From the NCBI GenBank assembly GCA_910588245.1, contig CAJUQP010000026.1, positions 1 to 48,713 on the forward strand: a DNA stretch of 48,713 nt. The letters are read 5' to 3'. This document shows, in pieces, positions 19,701 to 27,800 of this stretch (positions are counted from its first letter, which is position 1; each line of letters opens with the position of its first letter). The DNA is from an uncultured Muribaculaceae bacterium (GTDB lineage Bacteria; Bacteroidota; Bacteroidia; Bacteroidales; Muribaculaceae). Under the pieces are notes generated by a model, which searched no databases, was not told where the DNA came from, and saw nothing but the letters and a program-made list of their open reading frames with translations. The position numbers and the translations under genes were made by a program.

Positions 19701-19808
19701 CGCCATTGCATGGGCAGACGAAGGAAGCGCGGAGATTGTCAATGGGAACGCGCAAAGAGAGAGTGTGAGTCCCAGCGCAGTCCATCGGTTTCCGAAAGAA
19801 AATTTCAT
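16719..19808 (-). CDS. SusC-family TonB-dependent outer-membrane transporter
   Basis: This 1029-residue protein imports oligosaccharides using energy from TonB. It starts with a signal peptide. A carboxypeptidase-regulatory-like beta domain follows (VKGTVLDKTTREPLIGVTV, about 43-125), then a TonB-box-like stretch (EEVVVVGYGVQ), the plug (VTGSVSTVKGSEL, IDGVANREGLERLNPNDIESVNVLKDASAAIYGA) and a 22-strand barrel ending in the aromatic terminus TYTFSLNLTF. The IESVNVLKDASAAIYG motif is diagnostic of the SusC/RagA group. It is 38 bp downstream of GH97 and 12 bp upstream of SusD. No SusE/F-type accessory binding protein is present, so the complex may be a minimal SusCD pair. Confidence 0.96.
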   Translation of the reverse strand: MKFSFGNRWTALGLTLSLCAFPLTISALPSSAHAMANEKGEPTSTVKGTVLDKTTREPLIGVTVLVKGTSLGTVTDIDGNYSIDVPRNAMLTFSYIGYMPLEAKAENNLEVLLAEDTQSLEEVVVVGYGVQKKASVTGSVSTVKGSELKTPGMANVTNTFAGRMPGVVANNRTGEPGNDYSDIYIRGKGTLNNNSPLIIIDGVANREGLERLNPNDIESVNVLKDASAAIYGAQAANGVILVTTKRGSSGKPSISYTGSFTLSQNTRTPNLMNAYENMTWTDEIRKGNGQAPLYENIKDGYLDGTINRDQYGDTDWMDVVFSKAAPSTRHSLSIKGGGDNVKYYVSGDYTYQKPNYRDTKLNFQTYQVRSNLDIDLFKDLKIGVDLAARREQRRNSVISTGDIFWEAFMAYPWLYDYYPNGLPGPGLANGNNLAILVKGDETGYNKINDTFLDTKFSFDLQMPWITQGLSFSGYAAIDYRVRDQKQLWDVWDTYDYNTATGDYVRKTTNMNGNNISLQNNNNNYSTTSYLLKLGYDRTFGDHRVGAFVAYEQSKYQGEGFWGWRGYYLSDKPDYLDFGADKEKTNGGSGYVSARQNIFGRFNYSFMDRYLVEFTIRRDGSMNFAPSKRWGTFPGVSVGWRISQEKFMENLASTVNELKLRASWGKLGNDRVNSFQYLSVYNMQNGAILGSTPNINKGFVPGRIGNPDITWEKVDSRNIGVDATLWNGLLGVTAEYFYQNRTDILTPKQASVPYYTGLTLPDQNIGEVSNQGFEIMLSHRNMIGNVAYNISGNLTYTKNKIKFFDEAANIPEWQRRTGHSLDSWLMYKTDGIYQTWDEVNSTPHFANAQPGDIKYVDIDGDGAITDNDRIRSTYGNVPRLVFGLNLAAEWKGLEFNMLWSGQGCAQQMIVPYSYNLDKDFFYNRWISAEETPNAKYPRAFDKDDYENTRWSDFWLYDASFLRLKNLEIAYNLPKNILEKIRLQGVRFALTGTNLFTFDNVKIQDPEATATSTGQSYPIARTYTFSLNLTF

Positions 19809-19846
19809 GATGAATCTGTTTTAGTGTTATGAAAGCAGGTTAACGA

Positions 19847-21781
19847 TTATTTTATTATCGCGGCGAAACCGCCTCCGTCATACATTTTCACGGAGAGTGT
19901 GTCGCCGTTTTTCACTTTTCTCGACCGGCGGGCGAAGTCTGTGGCATCGAGATCCACATTCACGCCGTCTTCCCAGATGGTTAGGGTGCGGTTGCCTTTG
20001 ATGAAGTCGAGGGGGATATTGAACGATCCGCCTTTCTTGCCGGCCATGCCTCCGATATACCATGTGTCGCCGTTTCTGCGAGCCACGACTACATGCTCAC
20101 CGACAGCTGCCGATATTACTTTTGTCTCATCCCACACCACGGGAACCTGCGAGAGGAATTCCATGCATTCGGGTTCTTTCTCGTAAGCCGTGGGAGTGTC
20201 GGCGAGCATTTGAAGCGGGCTTTCATAGACCACATACATGCCGAGCTGATGGCAGCGTGTGCCGACGGATGCGGGAAGATTGAAATTGATCTGATGATCT
20301 TTTTCGTGGAGGTTCTTCATAGCTCCGGGTGTGTAGTCCATCGGGCCTGCCACCATGCGGGTGAAGGGGAGGGTGACGTTGTGCTCGGGAGTGACGAAAC
20401 TACCCCATTTGTGGTTTTCAAGACCGGCCACGCCTTCCGAAGTCAATACATTGGGGAATGTGCGGAGCCATCCGGTGGGTTTGTAGGCTCCGTGGAAGTC
20501 AACGAGCATTTTGTGTTCTCCGGCTTTACGGGCTACCTCATAGTAGAAATCCACCATCTCCTGATCATCGCGGTTCATGAAGTCCATCTTTATGCCCTTC
20601 ACTCCCCATTCGCTGAATTTGTCGAAAGCCTCATCGATCTTCTCACGGAATGGAGCCCAGGATACCCAGAGAATAAGGTCGACGTTCCTTTTCTTGCCGT
20701 AGGCCACAAGTTCGGGGATATTGATCTCCGGAATGGTCTTGGTGACGTCCCATGGTTCCGACCATCCATCATCGATCACGACATATTCGAGTTTGTTGCG
20801 TGAGGCGAAGTCGATATAATATTTATAAGTTTCGTTGTTTATGCCGCATTTGAAGTCCACGCCTGTCAGGATAAGTGCGTTATACCAGTCCCAGGCTATC
20901 TTCCCTGGCTTCACCCAGCTGTAGTCGCCCTGGCTTTCGGGAGCGAGCTTATAGATTAGCTGGTTGGTGATAAGGTTGGCGTCGTTGTCTGTGACAATCA
21001 TCGCACGCCATGGGAAATCGCGTGTGCCTGCCACCTTGGCTATGTAGTCTGCGCGTTTGGTGGGGAAGATCTGACGGTCGTCGGTGCGGTAGTCTTCCAG
21101 AGAGACTGCGGCATATTTCCCGGCGAGCTCATGCTTTCCCTGTTTGCGGAGGAACATTCCAGGATAGCTTTCGAGATTCGACTCGCTGATGAATACCCTG
21201 GTCTTGTCGTCGGCCTTGATAAGAATAGGTGTGCTGCAGAAACGGTCGGTGGATATCTCCGACAGCTTTATTGGCTTGAAGAGGGGTTGCTGGGCGCTGA
21301 GCATGGTTTTCTCCTCGGGGAAGAGTGCGTCATAGTCGGCGGGGAAGCGGAATGTGGCCTCCTCTCCGAGCACTTTCAGCGAGTCGGGGAAATCGGTGTG
21401 GAAACGGTATGCCAGGCCATCGTCATACACGCGAAACTCAAGATCGTATCTGTCGGCTTTGAGCTGCATGCGGTTGTAGTTGTCGCGTATGGTAGCGCTT
21501 TTCTGGCGTATCGTCGGTTTTATTGTCTGATCGTGCGAGTCTTTGATGACATCGGTCACTTTCATGTCGCGTCCTATGGCGGTTCCATTGTCGAATGTCA
21601 TGGATATCGGCGATGGATCGAGGATGCGCCGGCCATCGAAATCCACTGAGTAGGTCGTGGCCTTTCCGGTGTTGACGGTCACCGAAAGCCGGTTGTCGGG
21701 CGATTTTACGGTATATTGCTCGGCAGCCATTGTCAGGAAGCATGTCAGAGCCACACCGGTCGTCAGGAGTTTTGAATTCAT
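19847..21781 (-). CDS. GH97 glycosidase, retaining subgroup (probable alpha-galactosidase)
   Basis: This 644-residue secreted enzyme starts with the signal MNSKLLTTGVALTCFLTMAA; 25 extra in-frame codons upstream are discarded. It has the GH97 N-terminal sandwich (about 25-290), the central barrel (EYVVIDDGWSEPWD, LILWVSWAPF) and a C-terminal sandwich. GH97 has two mechanisms. Inverting SusB-type alpha-glucosidases lack an Asp at the barrel position that acts as nucleophile in retaining alpha-galactosidases. Here the segment reads GIKMDFMNRDDQ with D400 in that place, so the retaining alpha-galactosidase type is favoured. It is the first gene of the PUL operon, preceded by a promoter and repeats at 21812-21913. 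Substrate specificity remains an inference. Confidence 0.92.
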   Translation of the reverse strand: MNSKLLTTGVALTCFLTMAAEQYTVKSPDNRLSVTVNTGKATTYSVDFDGRRILDPSPISMTFDNGTAIGRDMKVTDVIKDSHDQTIKPTIRQKSATIRDNYNRMQLKADRYDLEFRVYDDGLAYRFHTDFPDSLKVLGEEATFRFPADYDALFPEEKTMLSAQQPLFKPIKLSEISTDRFCSTPILIKADDKTRVFISESNLESYPGMFLRKQGKHELAGKYAAVSLEDYRTDDRQIFPTKRADYIAKVAGTRDFPWRAMIVTDNDANLITNQLIYKLAPESQGDYSWVKPGKIAWDWYNALILTGVDFKCGINNETYKYYIDFASRNKLEYVVIDDGWSEPWDVTKTIPEINIPELVAYGKKRNVDLILWVSWAPFREKIDEAFDKFSEWGVKGIKMDFMNRDDQEMVDFYYEVARKAGEHKMLVDFHGAYKPTGWLRTFPNVLTSEGVAGLENHKWGSFVTPEHNVTLPFTRMVAGPMDYTPGAMKNLHEKDHQINFNLPASVGTRCHQLGMYVVYESPLQMLADTPTAYEKEPECMEFLSQVPVVWDETKVISAAVGEHVVVARRNGDTWYIGGMAGKKGGSFNIPLDFIKGNRTLTIWEDGVNVDLDATDFARRSRKVKNGDTLSVKMYDGGGFAAIIK

Positions 21782-21811
21782 GATGTGTGAGTTTTTTTGT
21801 GATTTCTGCCG

Positions 21812-21819
21812 CAAAATTA
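21812..21819 (-). promoter_or_regulatory. -7 box of the PUL operon promoter
   Basis: On the minus strand the sequence is TAATTTTG, an exact TAnnTTTG match, about 31 bp before the GH97 start codon. No TTG/TTTG element is found 18-21 bp upstream (21838-21842 is GC-rich). An absent -33 box is expected for a promoter that depends on an activator such as the HTCS. Confidence 0.55.
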
Positions 21820-21855
21820 TGGATAAAAAAGCCGGTGCGCTTCCCGGTAAGTACA

Positions 21856-21913
21856 AAAGGTGTGCCCTATGGTGTTAAAATGTGTGCCCGATAATAAAAA
21901 AGATGTGCCGGAT
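21856..21913 (-). promoter_or_regulatory. three direct repeats upstream of the PUL promoter (candidate HTCS sites)
   Basis: Read on the plus strand, the pattern AAAA-N-GTGTGCCC-N-AT occurs at 21856-21871 and 21878-21893, exactly 22 bp apart. A third weaker copy, AAAA-G-ATGTGCCG-G-AT, is at 21898-21913, 20 bp further. Spacing near two helical turns places the copies on one DNA face, as AraC-type regulators usually require. The nearest copy is about 37 bp upstream of the -7 box. The third copy overlaps the GT4 terminator hairpin and may be partly coincidental. Confidence 0.5.
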
Positions 21914-21929
21914 TGTTCGGCACATCTTT
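21899..21929 (-). terminator. intrinsic terminator after the GT4 gene
   Basis: A 12-bp stem (21899-21910 with 21918-21929, core AGATGTGCCG/CGGCACATCT) has a 7-nt loop and is followed on the minus strand by TTATTATC. It lies 30 bp beyond the GT4 stop and separates that operon from the PUL. Confidence 0.75.
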
Positions 21930-21958
21930 AAAAAGTTGGTTATCAATGAATGTCAGGA

Positions 21959-23056
21959 TTAGTGAAGTTGATAGAAAACATCAAGCTTTTTGATGAAATT
22001 TGGCCAGGACAGAACGGTGTTGAACGTTTCGATGGCGCGGTCGCCCATTCTTTTGCGCAGATCGGGGTCGGACGCGAGCTTGCGCATGGCGTCGGCAACG
22101 GCTCCCGGATTGGATGTGGGCACGAGAAATCCTTCGCGGCCGTCGGTTATGTATTCCGGCTGTGCGCCGTTGGCTGTGCATATGATCGGTTTCCCGGCAG
22201 CCATATATTCTATGTTTGAGAGTCCGAAGGCTTCTTCGGCGGTGGACGGGAGCACTCCGAAATCGCATTCCGCGATGATGGGCATAGGATTGTCGCTGTG
22301 TTTGCGCCAGTCTATCATGTCCATCACGCCGCGTGTCAGCGCGCGGCGGCGCAACTTATCTACATAGTCGGGCGTCCCGTTACCCACGATGCGGATCCTC
22401 ATGCGCGATCCTTTAAGCATAGAGAGAGCGTCGATAAGGGTATCTATCCCTTTGCCCGGTACCAAAGGACCATGGAACATCGCTGTCACGGGGCGTTTCG
22501 TCGCGCCGTCAGATTGAGCCATGTTCTTGATGTAGATACTGTTGTGGAGCACATGCACCCTATCTTCAGGAAATGGAAGCTGACGCCCGTGCCAGGTGGA
22601 AAGGAATCTGTCTCTCGCCAGCCGCGACACAAAAATCATGGCGTCAAGGTTTCTGTATATGCGACGGAACAACCACGAGTCGATCCCTTTCTTTACTTTG
22701 TGGCGAGTCATGACTACGCGGGCGTCTTTCCTTCCGGCCAGCCTGCGGGCGAGCAATGCGGTGAATGCGTTGCGGAATCCATGTGCGTGGATCACGACCG
22801 AACCTACGGGAAGATGCTTTATGAAGCCTGCTATCACACGGGCCGATCCCAGATCGAACATCCCTCCGAAGGGCGCGTGCAACCTGTCGATCCCTTCTTT
22901 CTCGAAAAGGGAATCCACCGCTTTGGCATCGCGGGTGAACGCTGTCACGTTCCATCCCTCGTCTCTGTAATGGCGGCAGATGTCAAGTGCGTATCTTGCC
23001 ACTCCGCCCCAGCGAATATCCGGCAGGATGTGGATAAGGTTTTTCTGTCGGCTCAT
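21959..23056 (-). CDS. glycosyltransferase family 4 protein
   Basis: This 365-residue GT-B fold enzyme transfers a sugar from a nucleotide donor with retention. The N-terminal acceptor half contains DIRWGGVARYALDICRHY and VIHAHGFRNAF. The C-terminal donor half has FHGPLVPGKGIDTLIDAL, RIRIVGNGTPDYVDKL, and the GT4 signature CDFGVLPSTAEEAFGLSNIEYMAAGKPII with the two glutamates EEAFGLSNIE that contact the donor. The donor and acceptor are not determinable here. It starts 13 bp after the alanine-dehydrogenase-like gene and shares its promoter. No other surface-polysaccharide gene is nearby, so it may act alone on a cell-envelope glycan. Confidence 0.9.
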   Translation of the reverse strand: MSRQKNLIHILPDIRWGGVARYALDICRHYRDEGWNVTAFTRDAKAVDSLFEKEGIDRLHAPFGGMFDLGSARVIAGFIKHLPVGSVVIHAHGFRNAFTALLARRLAGRKDARVVMTRHKVKKGIDSWLFRRIYRNLDAMIFVSRLARDRFLSTWHGRQLPFPEDRVHVLHNSIYIKNMAQSDGATKRPVTAMFHGPLVPGKGIDTLIDALSMLKGSRMRIRIVGNGTPDYVDKLRRRALTRGVMDMIDWRKHSDNPMPIIAECDFGVLPSTAEEAFGLSNIEYMAAGKPIICTANGAQPEYITDGREGFLVPTSNPGAVADAMRKLASDPDLRKRMGDRAIETFNTVLSWPNFIKKLDVFYQLH

Positions 23057-23069
23057 GCGGCGAGATGGA

Positions 23070-24185
23070 TCAGTTTGTGGCGGCGAGCATGACTTTTATG
23101 TCGACACTTGGGAGATTAAGATATGATGCCACAAGTTTGTCTACGAGTTTTCCTTTATAGGTCACTATCCCGACTTGCACTCCGGGGGTGCCTCCCACCA
23201 ATCCGTCGATGCCACCTTTAATGATTGTGTCGCCGAAGAAATTTACCAGCACGTTGGAGAGTGCCATGGCCACTGTGCGCGGCACGGATAGGGAAGGCTT
23301 GGTCTCGTTGAAATTCATCACATAGACAGTGTCCTTGATAGCGATGGAAAGGTTTTTCGGAAATTCAAACGGGCGCGTGCATTCCCCTATGAGTATCACG
23401 TCGGCTCCCTTAACCTTGTTGTAGAGCACGCGGGGATGGATGGCCACGGTGTTGAGCGAATCCCCGCAATACTGACGCGCTGTCTGCAGCGCGGAGATAT
23501 CGTTGTTCATCAGTGTGACATATGCGCCCGCGGCCATGGCTGCTTTCGCGGCGGAGTAAGCAGCGGTGCCGTCGCCGATCACCAGCACCTCGCAGGGATT
23601 GAGGCCGGCCACTCCGGCCAAAAGCACACCTTTCCCTCCGCCGACATATGACAGAAACTCCTGGGCGTAGATTATTGAGGCTCTGCCGTCGATTTCATCG
23701 ACAATGTTGGCGAACACTGGTTCGTCGTTGAAGCTGAGCATATTGTCGAGACACCCTGCGGTGATCCTTTTTTCAAGAAGCGCTTTTATCACGTCTTTGT
23801 CAAAGAGGGATTCGTCCATCATGGTGAATAGAGCCGCCCCCTCTTTCATCTTTCTGACATCGTCGGCTCGCAAAGGAAGATACGACAGCACGACATCGGC
23901 CTTCAGAGCTTCCTCGCGCGATACGATGTCTACTCCGAATTCGGTATATGCGGAGTCGGGGAAGCTTATGTCGGTGGCCGCTCCGTTTTCCATCATTATC
24001 TTTGTGCCCGAGGAGGTGAGGAGTCCGCATCCCTCAGGAGTGAGCAGGAAGCGGGTTTCTTCTGTGTCGGGATAGTTGCCGGCGAGACCGATGGTGAGTT
24101 TCTTGCCGTTTACGTTTTTCTCCTCTTTCTTGAGCTGCGGTTCGAGTTCTATGGTGCTGGTGGTTTCTTTCTCAGTCATGAGCAT
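23070..24185 (-). CDS. alanine dehydrogenase/transhydrogenase-family protein, catalytic residues replaced
   Basis: This 371-residue protein has the two-domain AlaDH/PNT fold. The N-terminal domain carries EETRFLLTPEG, and the NAD-binding domain begins LVIGDGTAAYSAAKAAMAAGA near residue 207. The C-terminal GGTPGVQVGIVTYKGKLVDKL also fits. However, the positions that in true alanine dehydrogenases carry the catalytic Lys (KVKEP) read LSYLP, the catalytic His (TYLH) reads TMMDE, and the late catalytic Asp region reads VMNFNET. The arginine of the ETR motif remains. This suggests that it binds a nucleotide but does not oxidise alanine, or acts on another substrate. The second Met (codon 3) is an alternative start. 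It is transcribed with the GT4 gene. Confidence 0.75.
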   Translation of the reverse strand: MLMTEKETTSTIELEPQLKKEEKNVNGKKLTIGLAGNYPDTEETRFLLTPEGCGLLTSSGTKIMMENGAATDISFPDSAYTEFGVDIVSREEALKADVVLSYLPLRADDVRKMKEGAALFTMMDESLFDKDVIKALLEKRITAGCLDNMLSFNDEPVFANIVDEIDGRASIIYAQEFLSYVGGGKGVLLAGVAGLNPCEVLVIGDGTAAYSAAKAAMAAGAYVTLMNNDISALQTARQYCGDSLNTVAIHPRVLYNKVKGADVILIGECTRPFEFPKNLSIAIKDTVYVMNFNETKPSLSVPRTVAMALSNVLVNFFGDTIIKGGIDGLVGGTPGVQVGIVTYKGKLVDKLVASYLNLPSVDIKVMLAATN

Positions 24186-24240
24186 GGTGAAATTAAAGGG
24201 GGATTGTTGTTCTCTTGAAGAAATGTTGTCTCTTCATTCA

Positions 24241-24271
24241 CAAAATTAGTGCAAAGCGATTGAAAATGCAA
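24241..24271 (-). promoter_or_regulatory. promoter of the AlaDH-like/GT4 operon
   Basis: On the minus strand TAATTTTG (24241-24248) matches the -7 consensus and TTG at 24269-24271 lies 20 bp upstream. It is about 56 bp before the start codon. This separates the pair from the upstream aroK operon. Confidence 0.6.
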
Positions 24272-24340
24272 AAAAAGATTCCATAATTATCGCTTCACAA
24301 TATTTTTTCCGGCTGAAGGGCCGGGATGCATTGCTCCGGT

Positions 24341-24883
24341 TCAGACGCCGATTCCTTTGACCGGGCCATTAGCGAGGAAATCGGCTATGTTGGCATCGAT
24401 CTGTCGCCTGTCTTCAAGCGAATCCCCCTTCCAAGTGTGGGTTGCTTTTGAATAGTGCGGAGTGCGTGCCATGAGCTGATCGGATATGATCGTGCGGATC
24501 TCTTCGTCGGTATGCCCGGCGAGAAGCGGGCGCTTTTCCCGCTTTCTCACGAGTCTTGAGAAGAGGGTGTCTTCCGATGCCTGCAGCCACAGGGTGGTGC
24601 CTTTTGAGTTCATGTAGTCCATGTTGTCGAAGAAACAGGGCGTGCCGCCTCCGCATGACACTATGCAGTCAGACATTTCCCCCGCCTCATGGAGCATTTC
24701 TTTCTCGATGGCCCGGAATCCACCTTCTCCTTTATCGTCGAAAATCTGTCTGACAGTCTTCCGGAAACGCTCCTCTATGTAGAGGTCGAGGTCGATGAAA
24801 CGCAATCCGGTAGCTTGTGAGAGGGCTCTTCCGAAAGTGGTCTTTCCACAGCCCATGTATCCTATTATAAACAGAGGTTTCAT
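24341..24883 (-). CDS. aroK: shikimate kinase
   Basis: This 180-residue P-loop kinase phosphorylates shikimate in the pathway to chorismate, the precursor of aromatic amino acids and menaquinone. Walker A GYMGCGKTT is at 8-16, shikimate-binding Asp residues lie in DLDLYIEE (D31/D33), GGFRAIEKE carries the substrate-binding Arg, and the SCGGGTP motif and the lid KREKRPLLAG follow. The length is typical. Its start overlaps the stop of the DUF2723 gene by 4 bp (ATGA), so the two are translationally coupled. Confidence 0.95.
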   Translation of the reverse strand: MKPLFIIGYMGCGKTTFGRALSQATGLRFIDLDLYIEERFRKTVRQIFDDKGEGGFRAIEKEMLHEAGEMSDCIVSCGGGTPCFFDNMDYMNSKGTTLWLQASEDTLFSRLVRKREKRPLLAGHTDEEIRTIISDQLMARTPHYSKATHTWKGDSLEDRRQIDANIADFLANGPVKGIGV

Positions 24884-27800
24884 AAATTCAGTGTGTTTAT
24901 GGTGTCGGTTTTGATTGTCAGACGTTGGTCGGCAGTCGCCAGCCGTAGCAGGGAGTCTACCGTGGGTATGGTGAGGATGAGGCGGCGCGTGCCGTTCGAC
25001 ACAACACTCCTCCTTTTGGTAGGCAGGGAGGTGTAATACCGTTTCCAGTCGAGTGCGGTTTTTCTCATGTCTGCAAGATATCTGGCTGCCTGTTTGCGGT
25101 AGCTCTCTTTTCCAGAGGCGTTGGCGATATCTACAAGAAGCCGTGCCAGTTCGATTCCTTCATGGTAGGTGGTGTCGGCCACTGTGAACGATTCCCCCTC
25201 GATGAGGTGCATAGGATGCAGTGAGCCGGCAGCACGCACGCATATCTCGGCCTCCTCTGTATGTCCGCGGTCGAGCAGAAGTCTTCCCGCTCTGGTGAGG
25301 GCGCCGCGCTGGCGTCTGTGCTGGTCGGCTACTACGGGTTCAATGTATTCGGGCAGCCGACGGTCGAATTCCCTCCTGTCGGTCATGGCCTGCAGTTGCA
25401 TCCGCAAGACCCCGAGCCATATTGTGGAGTCAGCTCCCGGCCAATAGACCTCCGCGAAAGGAAGGGTGCGGGTGGCCCCATGCGCCGCTTTGTAGAAGCC
25501 CGTGGGGATATGACTGAGAAAATAGACAGGTTTCGGATTGGGGCTGTCATTGTTCGTGGCGATAATGTCAAGAAGCATAAGCTGCTTGAAGGGGATCATG
25601 CCTCCGGTTGTGAGACTCCGGAGACTGAGGGTCAGCGTGTCGCCATCGATGCCCGGGAGTGTCACCCTTGAATGCCGGAATGCGGGAGCTCCCTCTCTCT
25701 GCGAATACAGTTCCCTCAGAGCGTCGCGCAAGGGTATGGCAGTGGTATCGGCATCGCCGGCGATGCGCGTGAATGCGTAAGCGCCATAGGCGATGTCGGC
25801 CGGAGTGGCGGTGAAGCTGAGGGCGCTCTTCCCCTGGCGCATCAGGTTTGCCACGTATTCCGGAGTGGCGAGATATGATATGTCGATCACCTGATGTCCT
25901 TTGCCTATTCCTTCCACTTCCTGCGCATACCAGAGGGGGAATGTGAAGTTGTCGCCATGTGTGAAAATTATGCCGTCGGGCATGGCGAGAATGTTGGCTG
26001 CGAAACGTGCGGTCTCATACCGGCCGCTCCTGTTGTGGTCATCGAGGTTCTCCAAAGCGAGCAGGGCAGGTAGCCCGACAGAGGGAACGACAAGGCAGAT
26101 GTAGCCGGCTGCCCTTCCCCTTAATCTCCGGAACGCGGCCGTTGAGAGTGCTGTGATGCCGAATGCAATCCATATGGAGAATGCCATGAAGGAGCCGAGG
26201 AAAGAATAGTCGCGTTCCCGGGGCTCTCCGGGAGTCTGATTGAGATAGACCACGATTGCGAGACCTGTCATCAGGAAAAAGACAGTTGTCACACCCAAGG
26301 TGCGTAGCCTTCTCCTCTTTTTCCCCGACAGATATATGAGACCTGCTATGCCGAACAGGAACGGCAGACAATAGTAGACGTTATGTCCCGGATTATCGGC
26401 GGAGGCTCTCTCCGGCATCTGCGACTGTGGCCCGAGCATGGCGTCGTCAATGGTGCTGAATCCGGTGATGAAGTTGCCGTGTTCTATCTCTCCGGTCGAC
26501 GGAATATCGTTCTGACGCCCGACGAAGTTCCACATCAGGTAGCGGAAATACATATAACCCGCCTGATAGGCGAGAAACATATTCAAGTTCTGCAGATATG
26601 TGGGGCGCCATGCCGGTTCTTTATGGCGTTTCCCGTCAGCCCCGATCTTGCCTACTGCGTTGCCGAGTGTGTCGATGGCTGCGGATACCTCCATGCTGGT
26701 CATGGATGTCTTGTCCATGCCTATCCATGATCCATACGCCTCGATCATTGACGGTGAAGAGGCAGTTATTCTCGGCAGCCACATGTCGAGCTCAGGGGTG
26801 GTCATCCTTTCAAAAGAATAATCGCATAGCAGATAGTTGTCGTCTGCCATCGTAAGGGCTTTCCTGTTGGCAGCCGAATCGCCTGCCTCGATTAATCCGC
26901 TTCGGTAATGGAGCCGTGCTTCAGGCAGCAAACGCACATAAACAGGTCTTTTTTTCTTGAGCACGAACTGCCTGTAGTCCGGTGTGGCGGCACCGGGTTT
27001 CCATTCCTCCCGCAGCATTGGGCGACTATAGGGGGTTGCTCCGTAGATGAGCGGTTTTGACCCGTATTGGTCACGTGCTATATATCTGTGGAGCGCGAAA
27101 ATATCTGTGGGTGCGCCTTCATTCATAGGCGGAGATGCATTGCCTCTTATAAGGATCATGGCGAAGGAGGAGTATCCCAGCCATATGAATCCGAGCATCC
27201 ATAGACCGGTCTGTATGCGTCCCCGGGAAGCTTCAGGTATCCATACCGCTGCCGAGAGTATAGCCGCCATGATTCCTCCGGCGATTATGTGCGATCCGAA
27301 CACGGTGAGCCCTGAAAGCCAGACGGCAAGGAATAGCAACGCCTGCATGACGGGACGTGGCCATCTCCCCGCAGCATAGATTGAGGCAATGAATGTGGCC
27401 GGAGTCAACACCGCATAAGCTACCGTGCCCGAGAAATAGGGAAGATGCAGGGTGTTGACAGCAAAGAGTTCGAACTGCTCGCATATCATCAGGGCTCCGT
27501 TCATAAGCCCCATCAATATCGCGCCAACTGCTGCGAACGACAGGATAAGTATTCCCCAGGCTCTGAGGCAATGTCCTTTGCCTGGTTTTGTGGCGAACGC
27601 ATAGATCAGGGCCACAACAGGTATGCATAGCAGGTTTAACTGGTGGACACCGAGAGAAAGACCGGTAATATAAGCTATAAGGATAAGCAACCGTCTTTTT
27701 GCCGCTACTGGTCGGACTCTGGCCCACAGAAGCGCCAGCCAGATGGTCAGTGCGGAAAGGAATGCCGACATGGCGTAGACTTCGGCCTCCACGGCAGAGA

